Shown here: piece by piece, positions 15,443 through 23,707 of the stretch
Layout: each line of letters starts with the position of its first letter
How positions within the stretch are numbered: position 1 is the first letter of the stretch
NCBI GenBank assembly: GCA_944372585.1
Contig: CALVZQ010000002.1
Coordinates: 95,425 to 159,424 of the forward strand
Reading direction: 5' to 3'
Length of the DNA: 64,000 bases
Origin: an uncultured Clostridia bacterium
GTDB lineage: Bacteria > Bacillota > Clostridia > Christensenellales > UBA1242
The notes under the pieces: generated by a model
Database searches by the model: none
Told to the model about the DNA's origin: nothing
The model's input: only the letters and a program-made list of their open reading frames with translations
Program-made: the position numbers and the translations under genes

Positions 15443-16336
15443 ATGGAAAAATCAAAAGTTTATTTCACAAAAGACATCTCTCAAGAAGGTTTGATAAGAA
15501 TTTTTGATGCACTTCAAAGAAACCTAAAAGGAAAAGTTGCTGTCAAAATTTCCACAGGTGAGCCTGGTGGGCATCACTTTTTGAATCCAAACCTAATCAA
15601 ACCCCTGGTTGACAAACTCAACGGAACAATTGTTGAGTGTTGCACCGCATATCATGGAAAAAGATATGAAGTTAAAGAACATTGGCAAACAATCAAAGAC
15701 CATGGCTTCTTGGATATCGCTCCTTGCGACATTATGGACGAAGAAGGCGAAATGAAAATTCCTCTTGAAGGCGGAAAACACCTTAAGGGTTATGACATCG
15801 TCGGAACTCATTTGAAAAATTATGATTCCATGTTGATGCTCTCTCACTTTAAAGGACATGCGATGGGCGGATTTGGTGGTGCTCTCAAAAACATGAGCAT
15901 TGGAGTTGCATCAAGAAATGGCAAAGCATGGATTCATTCTTCTGGTCACACAGACGTTCCTGACAAGCTTTGGGATTATGTCGGTGACCAAGATGGATTT
16001 TTGGAAAGCATGGCAGAAGCATGCAAAGCTGTTGTGACATTCTTCAAACCGGAAAACATGGCATACATCAATGTTGCAAACAATCTTTCTATTGACTGTG
16101 ATTGCGACTCAAATCCTCATGCTCCAGAAATGGCTGATATCGGAATTTTTGCATCTCTTGATCCTGTTGCACTTGACCAATGTTGCTATGACCAAATCAT
16201 GAACTCAAATGACAAAGGTAAACAATCATTGGTTAATAGAATGTTGGAAAAACACGCAATCCACACTGTTGAAACTGCTGCCGAACTTGGACTTGGCTCA
16301 AGAGAATACGAAGTTGTTGACATCGACAAGGAATAA
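15443..16336 (+). CDS. DUF362-domain protein
   Basis: This 297-aa protein matches the DUF362 family, with the hallmark SHFKGHAMGGFGGALKN (about 134-150) and DCDCDSNPHAPEMADIGIFASLDPVALD (about 216-240). Many DUF362 proteins carry ferredoxin CxxC clusters; here only the core domain is present. The catalysed reaction is unknown. AAGGAGA precedes ATG 15443. It is followed 3 nt later by larC, suggesting a shared role in cofactor or metal handling, which is inference. Confidence 0.85.
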   Translation: MEKSKVYFTKDISQEGLIRIFDALQRNLKGKVAVKISTGEPGGHHFLNPNLIKPLVDKLNGTIVECCTAYHGKRYEVKEHWQTIKDHGFLDIAPCDIMDEEGEMKIPLEGGKHLKGYDIVGTHLKNYDSMLMLSHFKGHAMGGFGGALKNMSIGVASRNGKAWIHSSGHTDVPDKLWDYVGDQDGFLESMAEACKAVVTFFKPENMAYINVANNLSIDCDCDSNPHAPEMADIGIFASLDPVALDQCCYDQIMNSNDKGKQSLVNRMLEKHAIHTVETAAELGLGSREYEVVDIDKE

Positions 16337-16339
16337 TTC

Positions 16340-17122
16340 ATGACAGATTTGTTGTTTGATTGCATCTATGGTGTGAGTGGAGATATGATTGTTGGTGCGT
16401 TGCTAGATGCTGGAGCAAATTCAAAAGTCCTTAAAAAAGCAATAAACAGTCTGTGTCTGACAGATTTTGACATAAAAATTTCTGAGACTGTCAAACATAA
16501 TATCCCAGCAACTGACTTTGATGTCGTATTGAAGGAAAAAAATTATGATGCAGATTTGGAATATTTATATGGAAACAAAAAGATTGACGTTTCAATGCAA
16601 TCTGAAAGAACTCTTCCAGAAATTGTCAAAATAATCAAAAATGCTGATATGACAGACAGGGCAAAATCAATTGCTGAAGAAATCTTCAATGTTGTTGCAC
16701 AAGCGGAAGGGAAAGCTCATAATGTCCCAACAGACAAAGTGACCTTTCATGAATCTGGAGCAATGGATTCAATCATAGATATTGTGTCAATTGCAGTATG
16801 TTTTGACAATTTAAACATAAGTGATGCTTATGCAGAAAATCTGAGAGAAGGAAAAGGACAAATCAGAACGAGAGTCGGATTGCTTCCAATTCCCACTCCT
16901 GCCGTCAAAAATGTCTTGTCTATGTTTGAAGTAAGCATTGACACCTGTGATCTGAATGTGGAACTCATCACCCCAACTGGAATTTCCGCTCTTGCAGTTT
17001 TGACAAAATTTAAAAAGTTGAATTACGCCAAAAAAGTTTTAAAAACTGGTTATGGCGCAGGAAAAAGAAATTATGACTTGCCATGTGTTTTGAAAATTGA
17101 AATAATAGAAAAAGGAGAATGA
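16340..17122 (+). CDS. larC: LarC N-terminal-domain protein (nickel-insertion cyclometallase family), LarC2 domain absent
   Basis: LarC inserts nickel into the pincer-nucleotide cofactor of lactate racemase. The 260-aa protein carries the LarC1 part: FDCIYGVSGDMIVGALLD (6-23), VTFHESGAMDSIIDIVSIAV (about 135-154) and LLPIPTPAVKNVL (about 180-192). Full LarC is usually over 400 residues; the metal-binding/CTP-using C-terminal half is missing and the next gene begins 3 nt later. No larB or larE is seen nearby. Its function may therefore differ from classical LarC. Confidence 0.8.
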   Translation: MTDLLFDCIYGVSGDMIVGALLDAGANSKVLKKAINSLCLTDFDIKISETVKHNIPATDFDVVLKEKNYDADLEYLYGNKKIDVSMQSERTLPEIVKIIKNADMTDRAKSIAEEIFNVVAQAEGKAHNVPTDKVTFHESGAMDSIIDIVSIAVCFDNLNISDAYAENLREGKGQIRTRVGLLPIPTPAVKNVLSMFEVSIDTCDLNVELITPTGISALAVLTKFKKLNYAKKVLKTGYGAGKRNYDLPCVLKIEIIEKGE

Positions 17123-17125
17123 AAA

Positions 17126-17704
17126 ATGTTAGAAAATGTTTTGGTTCAAAAAAATGTTAAATTAAAGACAAAAATAACAATCAAATCACTGATCACTGTC
17201 GGACTTATTGCTCTTGCAGTTGGTCTTCCACAACTTGTGCATTTGGTTGCTGGAGCACAAGGTGGAATGACCTGGCTTCCTATGTATTTGCCAGTTCTCA
17301 TTGGTGGCTGCCTTCTTGGAACTTTGTGGGGACTTGGAATTGGTATTGCTTCCCCTGTTGTAAGTTTTTTGGTTACTCTTTCATCAGGAAGTCCAATGCC
17401 TGCTCTTGAAAGATTGCCATTTATGATTATTGAACTTGCCATCTTTGCACTTGTTGCAGGACTGTTTTCAAAAAAGATCTCTGAAAATGGTTGGTTGGCT
17501 TTCCCTGCTGTTTTGCTCGCTCAAGTGGCTGGTAGAATGACTTTCATAACTTTGGTCGCAATCTTCCAAAACCTTCTCAGTTTCAATGTTGCGACAGTTT
17601 GGACACAAATTCAAACAGGTCTGATTGGTTTGGTTTTGCAAGCAGTGCTTGTTCCTTTGGTGATAATGTTGCTCAACCACCTTCTCAATAGGAAAAAACA
17701 ATGA
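17126..17704 (+). CDS. ECF transporter substrate-binding (S) component-like membrane protein
   Basis: This 192-aa protein has five or six membrane helices with the short loops and the MYLPVLIGGCLLGTLWGLGIG motif of ECF S components, which capture vitamins or metals and dock on a shared energising module. The substrate is not visible; its place after larC suggests nickel, cobalt or a precursor of a metal cofactor. The shared ATPases are not in this window. Stop and the next start overlap by 4 nt (ATGA). Confidence 0.8.
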   Translation: MLENVLVQKNVKLKTKITIKSLITVGLIALAVGLPQLVHLVAGAQGGMTWLPMYLPVLIGGCLLGTLWGLGIGIASPVVSFLVTLSSGSPMPALERLPFMIIELAIFALVAGLFSKKISENGWLAFPAVLLAQVAGRMTFITLVAIFQNLLSFNVATVWTQIQTGLIGLVLQAVLVPLVIMLLNHLLNRKKQ

Positions 17705-18141
17705 AAGATATTGTAAAGGCAAAAGAAATATTAAAGCAAGGACACACTTGCGTTTTGGTCAAAGGTGACAAACATTTAATTTCAGATGACTCTGGCATCT
17801 CCCCTGTCATGAATTGGATTAAACAAAACAAAAATCTTGAAGGCTTTTCTGTTGCAGACAAAATTGTCGGAAAAGCAGTTGCTTTGTTGTTTGTCAAAGT
17901 GGGAGTAAAGGAAGTTTTTGCGGAAGTTCTAAGCAAAAGTGCAAAAAGCGTTTTGGGCGGTCACAAAATTCCATACTCTTGCGAATTAGAAACAGAAAAA
18001 ATTATCAATCGAGCAGGTACAGGAATTTGTCCCATGGAACAATGCGTTGAAAAAATCGACGATTGTGAAGAGGCATATGTTGCACTTCAAAATAAATTGA
18101 TTGAATTGAGAAATAAAAATCAAAAATCATCGGTTTCATAA
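17701..18141 (+). CDS. DUF1893-domain protein
   Basis: This 146-aa cytosolic protein fits the DUF1893 family, with the conserved opening AKEILKQGHTCVLVKGDK, GISPVMNWI, GKAVALLFVKVGVKEVFAEVLS and GTGICPMEQCV. Cys residues in the last motif may bind a metal or react; family function is unknown. It overlaps the ECF S gene by 4 nt and is the last gene of the MerR cluster, closed by a strong terminator. Confidence 0.85.
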   Translation: MKDIVKAKEILKQGHTCVLVKGDKHLISDDSGISPVMNWIKQNKNLEGFSVADKIVGKAVALLFVKVGVKEVFAEVLSKSAKSVLGGHKIPYSCELETEKIINRAGTGICPMEQCVEKIDDCEEAYVALQNKLIELRNKNQKSSVS

Positions 18142-18157
18142 ACTGATGATTTTTTTT
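18126..18157 (+). terminator. Terminator of the MerR-DUF362-LarC-ECF-DUF1893 cluster
   Basis: ATCATCGGTTT and AACTGATGAT pair around the loop CATA, followed by T7; the stem begins 15 nt upstream of the DUF1893 stop codon. Confidence 0.85.
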
Positions 18158-18176
18158 GAAAAATATCAAAACTTGT

Positions 18177-18205
18177 TTGACAATTATCTTTGTATGTTGT
18201 AATAT
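18177..18205 (+). promoter_or_regulatory. metK promoter
   Basis: TTGACA (18177-18182), 17-bp spacer and TAATAT (18200-18205), just before the riboswitch. Confidence 0.85.
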
Positions 18206-18210
18206 CATAA

Positions 18211-18337
18211 TACCATAGAGAGTGTGCGAGGGACAAGCCCTGTGACCACACAGCAACCTGCAAAAGTGCAAGGTGCTAAAGCTTGAAACGATGGGATAAA
18301 CCTAGAAACAATTGCCCATCGGTTGATGGGCTTTTTT
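18211..18337 (+). promoter_or_regulatory. SAM-I (S-box) riboswitch with terminator controlling metK
   Basis: The aptamer (18211-18295) shows the S-box consensus: AGAGAG, AGGGACAAGCCCT with the kink-turn TGA, GCAACC, the paired GC-AAGGTGCTAA helix, and closing ATGG pairing with CCAT. The terminator (GCCCATC, loop, GATGGGC, T6; 18314-18337) competes with the P1 strand. High SAM should stop transcription before metK, a feedback loop on SAM synthesis. Confidence 0.95.
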
Positions 18338-18363
18338 GATGATTATGGTTGAAAGGAGAAAAT

Positions 18364-19452
18364 ATGAAAAAAATTTTAACAAGCGAAAGCGTAAACATTG
18401 GTCACCCAGACAAGACCTGTGATGTGATTGCCGATTCGTTTTTGGACGAAGCATTGAGGCAAGACAAAAACTCTCAAATGGCAGTTGAGTGCGCCATCAA
18501 AAACGACAAATTGTTCGTCTATGGCGAAGCAACAACAAAAGCAAAAATCGATTATGTTGAAATTGCCAAGCAAACACTCAAAGAAATTGGCTACACACAA
18601 CCTTTCAAATTTGAGGTTGAAATTTCTGAGCAAAGCTCAGATATCAACGGTGCCGTAGTCAAAGAAAAATTGTGCGCAAATGACCAAGGAATCGTCTTTG
18701 GTTATGCCACAAACGAAACGCCGGAATTTATGCCTTTGACAATAATTCTAGCTCACAAACTCATGAAAAGATATGATGAATATAGGCGAAATTCAAACGA
18801 GTTTTTTGCCGATGCAAAATCGCAGGTTTCCATTTGTTATGAAAATGACAAACCTTTATATATTACCAGCATATTGATAAGTGTCAGTCACAGTCAAGAT
18901 TGCAAAAATATACAAGAAAAAATCATGGAAAATGTTGTCACTCCTGTTTTGATGAACTATCGACAATATGTGAAAGAAGAAACCAAATATATCATCAATC
19001 CAAGCGGAAAATTCACAATTTGGGGAAGTTTTGGAGACAGCGGTTGTGTTGGCAGAAAAATTGTGGTTGACACATATGGCGGAATGGCAAAAGTCGGTGG
19101 AGGTTGCTTTTCCAGCAAAAATGCAACAAAAGTTGATCGTTCGGGAGCATATTTTGCAAGATATGTCGCCAAAAACCTTGTATCAAACAATTTGTGTGAC
19201 AAATGTGAAATTGAACTCTCATTTGGAATTGGCATAGAGAAACCTCTTTCAATCAACATTGAAACTTTTGGGACAGAAAAGGATTCTATTGAAAAAATAT
19301 ACGAAATCGTTGAGAAAAATTTTGACTTCAGCTTGAACAGCATAATTGAAGAATTAAATCTGTTGCAACCAATCTACAAACAAACCGCTTGCTATGGTCA
19401 CTTTGGACATGAAAATTATCCATGGGAAAAAACAAAACCATTAAAGTTGTGA
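18364..19452 (+). CDS. metK: S-adenosylmethionine synthetase
   Basis: MetK makes SAM from methionine and ATP. The 362-aa protein shows GHPDKTCD (residues 13-20), NDQGIVFGYATNE near 107, the GDSGCVGRKIVVDTYGG block, and GGGCFSSKNATKVDRS. The family consensus is GAGDQG and GGGAFSGKD, so the enzyme is divergent at both loops and shorter than the usual 380-400 residues. Start ATG 18364 has AAGGAG 7 nt upstream. The gene is controlled by the S-box directly upstream, supporting the call. Confidence 0.9.
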   Translation: MKKILTSESVNIGHPDKTCDVIADSFLDEALRQDKNSQMAVECAIKNDKLFVYGEATTKAKIDYVEIAKQTLKEIGYTQPFKFEVEISEQSSDINGAVVKEKLCANDQGIVFGYATNETPEFMPLTIILAHKLMKRYDEYRRNSNEFFADAKSQVSICYENDKPLYITSILISVSHSQDCKNIQEKIMENVVTPVLMNYRQYVKEETKYIINPSGKFTIWGSFGDSGCVGRKIVVDTYGGMAKVGGGCFSSKNATKVDRSGAYFARYVAKNLVSNNLCDKCEIELSFGIGIEKPLSINIETFGTEKDSIEKIYEIVEKNFDFSLNSIIEELNLLQPIYKQTACYGHFGHENYPWEKTKPLKL

Positions 19453-19480
19453 TTTCAAGTCGGCAACCTTGGAAAAACAA

Positions 19481-19516
19481 AAAAATCGCTAAAAACAAAC
19501 TTTAGTGATTTTTTTA
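19481..19516. terminator. Bidirectional terminator between metK and the MGMT-family gene
   Basis: ATCGCTAAA (19485-19493) pairs with TTTAGTGAT (19501-19509); A-run on the left and T7 on the right serve both strands. Confidence 0.8.
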
Positions 19517-19525
19517 TTTTCTATG

Positions 19526-19852
19526 TTATCCAATATCCAAAAGTTGTGGATTCCATTGATATTTTTTCATATTGATTGTTCCGTCCTTTTCAAAAACAAT
19601 TCCTTCTGACTCCAGTTTTTCTCTCTGTGCATTTGCTCCACCAAAAGCAAAACCGCTGCACAATTGTCCAAACCTGTTGACCACTCTGTGACAAGGAATT
19701 TCTTTTGGATTTGGATTGGAGTGAAGAGCATAACCCACAATTTGAGAATATTTTGGAGCACCCAAAATTTTTGCAATTTGTCCATAGGTTGCCACTTTGC
19801 CTTTTGGGATATCCTTCACAACGTTATACACATTTTCGAAAAACTTTTCCAT
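19526..19852 (-). CDS. MGMT-family DNA alkyl-repair protein, arginine-finger position altered
   Basis: The 108-aa protein is the C-terminal (DNA-binding/active-site) domain of methylated-DNA-protein-cysteine methyltransferases: DIPKGKVATYGQIAKILG, then IPCHRVVNRFGQLCSGFAFGG with the acceptor Cys at residue 54. The usual helix reads R-A-V-G; here it is SQIVG, so the base-flipping arginine finger appears replaced. The retained Cys argues against a pure Atl (PWHR) protein. It may repair O6-alkylguanine, or only flag it. AGGAGA for its ATG overlaps the stop of the lipoprotein gene 8 nt upstream, so it belongs to the surface-protein operon. Confidence 0.85.
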   Translation of the reverse strand: MEKFFENVYNVVKDIPKGKVATYGQIAKILGAPKYSQIVGYALHSNPNPKEIPCHRVVNRFGQLCSGFAFGGANAQREKLESEGIVFEKDGTINMKKYQWNPQLLDIG

Positions 19853-19860
19853 GTTTTCTC

Positions 19861-21765
19861 CTAAACCAATCCTGCTGGCACAAGTTTGAACTCCAAACTT
19901 CCTTCATATCTGAAAGTTGAGACTTTAAATTTCAAAATTGTGTACCTGATGTTGTTTGCATTGTAACTTTCGCTATCCAAAACGCCTTCACAAATGATGT
20001 CATTTTGAATCTTAAATTCATGGGCTCCAATTTCATCTCTTTGAGTGGAAAGTCTGAAAGCTACGACATTTGTGCCATCGACAGACACCTTAATCGAAAC
20101 ATCTTTGTCAAGTTCTGTCCAAGTTGCATTGGAAGCGTCCTCACTGTCAAGAATGGAAAATTCAACATTTTCAATTCTGGCGTCCACAAAAGAGTAAGAG
20201 ATATCTATTTCTTTGTTGTACAAAACAAAATTTCTGAAATTAAAAATTGAGTCTTGAGTGCAGTAAAATTCAAGTTGAAAGCTGTCAAACGTTTGAGTTG
20301 TTTCGTTGTAAAACGCTTTGAAAGTGTATCCATTGGACAATTCTTTTTCCACGTCCTGAGTTGCACTTCCAATTTCTTCCTTGACATTCAAAACTTTGGT
20401 ATCATCATTAACATATATGTCATAATCATACAAATCATACAATGAAACATAGGATTGATCTATTTCGTCATAAGCATATTCCCAAGTGATTGCATTTTTT
20501 TGTCCTTGCAATGTCATATGTTGACCATTGGAACCAACTCCGATTATTCCGACATTTTCACCTTCGTCATTGATTGCCCAAATGAATGGCATAATGAATG
20601 GATTTTCGGTGGTGATAGGCTCGACAGAGTTTGCATACAGCGAATATGCTTCCACCAAATAAGTGATTCCTCTGACGATAACAGAATAAAGTGAAGATCC
20701 CCCCGTTGAAATTGGAGTTATGTTTGACGGAATTTTGTATTGCACAGAATTTTCAACATCACTTCCCTCAATCATACTCAATTCAGTTCCATTTAGGAAA
20801 ACTGTCATATTTGAATAGTCAGCAGTTTCAGCATCAAGATTTTTGACAATCGTTACAACACCTTCCTGGCTGTAATCAATGACCTCTTTATCCAAACTTA
20901 CTGTGTAGGTCATGTTGTCCTCTGGCTTGGCAATCAAAAATTGTTGATATTGAAGATTTTTGAAGTTTAACAGAATTGTGTATTCTTCAGACAGACCAAT
21001 GTCCCCCAGATCAACAACATAGGAACCTTCTAGAAAGGTTATGTCTCCAATTTGTTTTGTTTCTCCTTCTTTCGTCACAATCTCAAAAGGATTATTTTTC
21101 GATAAATCGAATGGATTTGTGCCTTCAAACTTCAATCTGAAAGTGCGATAAGGATTGTAATTTCCTTCTATTCCACTATACTCTCTCACAAACTTTGGAT
21201 TGCCATTTGTTGTCAAATATTCATAAAGATTGACAAATTCTGGTTCTGGAGTTTCTACTCCATCAGAAAATTCGCCATATTCCAAGCAAATGCTTGTCAT
21301 TTGTAGTTTTTCGATGACTTCAGAATCTTCAATGTCATCAACTTGAAATGTGAATGTTGAAGATATAAGTTTTCCACCAGAAATCTCAATTGTGATGTCT
21401 TTTTTGACATTGGAAACCAAAAAATATCCATAATTCAATGTTTCTCCGCTTGTCAAAGGACTGTAGTTTTGATTTTGAATAACTTGTTTTTCCATGTTGT
21501 CAATTTTGACAACAAAATCACTCATATCAATGCCATATTCTGTGACATCAATCGAAACTCTGATGTTTGCACCAGCCGAGACATTGAAGACTCCATCTTC
21601 ACTTTCAAGTTGCTGATCGTCCTGCGTCAATCTCAACTCAACACAAGAATTTGCTTCAGAATTGACACTGATGGAATAGGAATCTTTTCCACCGCACGCA
21701 CACAGAAGTCCTCCCGACAGCAGAGACAGACAACAAATTGACAAAAATGAAAGAATCTTTTTCAT
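19861..21765 (-). CDS. Large hypothetical lipoprotein of the surface/matrix cluster
   Basis: This 634-aa lipoprotein has a signal peptide ending in LLCAC (lipidated Cys at 24) and a mature portion of repeated beta-rich segments without a domain I recognise. Recurrent phrases such as NLDAETADYSNMTVFLNG and YTLKAFYNETTQ suggest beta-sandwich modules. It follows the DUF285-repeat gene by 31 nt with its own AAAGGAGGAG site. It probably sits on the outer face of the membrane as part of the surface assembly. Confidence 0.75.
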   Translation of the reverse strand: MKKILSFLSICCLSLLSGGLLCACGGKDSYSISVNSEANSCVELRLTQDDQQLESEDGVFNVSAGANIRVSIDVTEYGIDMSDFVVKIDNMEKQVIQNQNYSPLTSGETLNYGYFLVSNVKKDITIEISGGKLISSTFTFQVDDIEDSEVIEKLQMTSICLEYGEFSDGVETPEPEFVNLYEYLTTNGNPKFVREYSGIEGNYNPYRTFRLKFEGTNPFDLSKNNPFEIVTKEGETKQIGDITFLEGSYVVDLGDIGLSEEYTILLNFKNLQYQQFLIAKPEDNMTYTVSLDKEVIDYSQEGVVTIVKNLDAETADYSNMTVFLNGTELSMIEGSDVENSVQYKIPSNITPISTGGSSLYSVIVRGITYLVEAYSLYANSVEPITTENPFIMPFIWAINDEGENVGIIGVGSNGQHMTLQGQKNAITWEYAYDEIDQSYVSLYDLYDYDIYVNDDTKVLNVKEEIGSATQDVEKELSNGYTFKAFYNETTQTFDSFQLEFYCTQDSIFNFRNFVLYNKEIDISYSFVDARIENVEFSILDSEDASNATWTELDKDVSIKVSVDGTNVVAFRLSTQRDEIGAHEFKIQNDIICEGVLDSESYNANNIRYTILKFKVSTFRYEGSLEFKLVPAGLV

Positions 21766-21796
21766 ATCTCCTCCTTTGAGCCAAATGACAAAATCA

Positions 21797-23707
21797 TTAG
21801 TTTTTCAACGACAAATATCCCTTTTGTCCTTCAATGACATTTCCAAATTCATCATAGACTGCGGTGTCAACCACTGCGAAAACTTCTGTGAAAGCATCAG
21901 CATCATAAGTCGTTCCATTTTGTCCGACAAGTTTTGTGCAATATCTGAACATCTGTGTTTCTTCTTCAATGTTTTCAACCGACCAATTTTCTCCAACATA
22001 AATTGTTTCCAGTTTATCACAACTTGTGAACATGTTGGTCATGTCTGTGACATTCCTTGTGTCAAAACTTGATATATCTAAAACAGTCAATGCTCTGCAA
22101 TATGTGAAGATATATCGCATATCAGTGATTTTGCTGGTGTTGAAATTGCCCAATTTCAGTTCCGACAAGGAACTGCAGTTGTAGAACATATAAATCAAAT
22201 CGCCTTCAAGACTGCTCGTGTCAAAATTTGAAAGATCCAAACTCTCAAGAGCCGAGCAATAATTGAACATCTGTGTCATGTTTGTGACTTTTGCTGTGTT
22301 GAATTGAGTCAAATTTAGTGAGGTCAATCCTCGGCAATTGAGAAACATATATCCCATATTTGTCACACTTGAAGTGTTGAATTTTGAAACGTCCAAACTT
22401 GTGAGAGACGAACAACCTCTGAACATTCCACTCATGTCTGTCACTTTGTCAGTCACAAAGTTTGAAACATCAAGTTGTGTCACACGAGAGCATCCATTGA
22501 ACATGTTTGACATTGTGGTCACACTGCTCGTATCAAAATGTGAAACGTCAAGTTCTGTCAAGTTTGAACAACCGCTGAACATATTTGCCATGTTTGTGAC
22601 ATTTGAAGTGTCAAAATTTGAAACATCAATTGCTGTTAATCTCGTACTGTTGTTAAACATATATATCATTGAAGTTGCACTGCTGGTGTCCAATTTTGAC
22701 ACATCAACGGATTCCAAGTTGGTGTAATGAAACATTGCTGACATATTGGTCACATTTTTTGTGTTCCATGATGTGATGTCCACACTTGTCAATGCTCGAC
22801 AACTCGCAAAAATCCAATCCATCGCTGTCACTTTGTCTGTCACAAAATGATTGACGTCCAATTTTTTGACTTTTTGACAATTGTTGAACATTTGCGACAA
22901 TGACGTTGCGCTGGTCGTGTCAAAGCCACTTACATCAATTGTTTCCAAATTTCGACAATTAATAAACATGTACCCAAAATCTTTCACATTTGATGTTTTG
23001 AAATTTGAAACATCAAGTTCGGTCAAACTTGAACAGCCACCGAACATGTTTGACATTGTGGTTGCTTTGCTTGTATCAAAATCAGAAACTTCCAGACTTG
23101 TCAAAGACCCACAACCAGAAAACATAAGGCTGAAATCGGTGACTTCTGAGGTGTCAAACTTGGACACGTCCACGCTTTCGAGCAATTCACAGTTTCTGAA
23201 CATTCCAGCAAGATTGGTCGTCTGACTTGTTATTGAAAAATTGTTGAAAACAATTTCTTTCACAGCCGCAAAATTGTAGAAAGCATATGTCATGTTTGTG
23301 GAACCGACGATTTGATCGTTTGAAAGCAAATAGACCGAACTTGTGTCGTCCGAGTTTGTCACGCGATAAAGTTCAATTGTGGCATCTCCCCATTCAAGAG
23401 AAACTCCAGTTTTCCCTTCGATGACATTTTCTCCATTTTCCATGTATGTCAAAGGCTCTGTTGAGTCATAGAAATCAAAAACAATTCTTGAAATGGAATC
23501 ATTCACCACAGCATAATCATTTGTTCCTTTGATTGCACGATTGAGTGTTGCCCCGCTTGAGATATCCTTGTTGGCTATGTAATAGATTCGTGTTGGATTG
23601 GAAAAAGTGGTGTTGATTGCAGAGAAACAGATGATCACTCCAGAAAAACCCAGTGTGACCAGAAACAACAAAACATAAACATATGTGATTGCCTTTCTCC
23701 TTGTCAT
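21797..23707 (-). CDS. DUF285 (BspA-type) repeat surface protein
   Basis: The 636-aa protein has an N-terminal membrane helix (about 8-30) and about 15 tandem 26-residue units with the form FDTSxVTxMSxMFxxCxxLTxLDVSx (about residues 165-570). This is the DUF285/leucine-rich-like repeat of BspA-family adhesins in gut bacteria and mollicutes. The last region carries an ordinary beta tail. The start codon overlaps the SipW-like stop (ATGA), so it is translationally coupled to the signal peptidase gene and may be its client. Confidence 0.9.
   Translation of the reverse strand: MTRRKAITYVYVLLFLVTLGFSGVIICFSAINTTFSNPTRIYYIANKDISSGATLNRAIKGTNDYAVVNDSISRIVFDFYDSTEPLTYMENGENVIEGKTGVSLEWGDATIELYRVTNSDDTSSVYLLSNDQIVGSTNMTYAFYNFAAVKEIVFNNFSITSQTTNLAGMFRNCELLESVDVSKFDTSEVTDFSLMFSGCGSLTSLEVSDFDTSKATTMSNMFGGCSSLTELDVSNFKTSNVKDFGYMFINCRNLETIDVSGFDTTSATSLSQMFNNCQKVKKLDVNHFVTDKVTAMDWIFASCRALTSVDITSWNTKNVTNMSAMFHYTNLESVDVSKLDTSSATSMIYMFNNSTRLTAIDVSNFDTSNVTNMANMFSGCSNLTELDVSHFDTSSVTTMSNMFNGCSRVTQLDVSNFVTDKVTDMSGMFRGCSSLTSLDVSKFNTSSVTNMGYMFLNCRGLTSLNLTQFNTAKVTNMTQMFNYCSALESLDLSNFDTSSLEGDLIYMFYNCSSLSELKLGNFNTSKITDMRYIFTYCRALTVLDISSFDTRNVTDMTNMFTSCDKLETIYVGENWSVENIEEETQMFRYCTKLVGQNGTTYDADAFTEVFAVVDTAVYDEFGNVIEGQKGYLSLKN

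Noticed and set aside
21797..23707. Regular 78-bp DNA repeats as a CRISPR array or minisatellite
   Set aside because: They are in frame with and fully explained by the DUF285 protein repeats.
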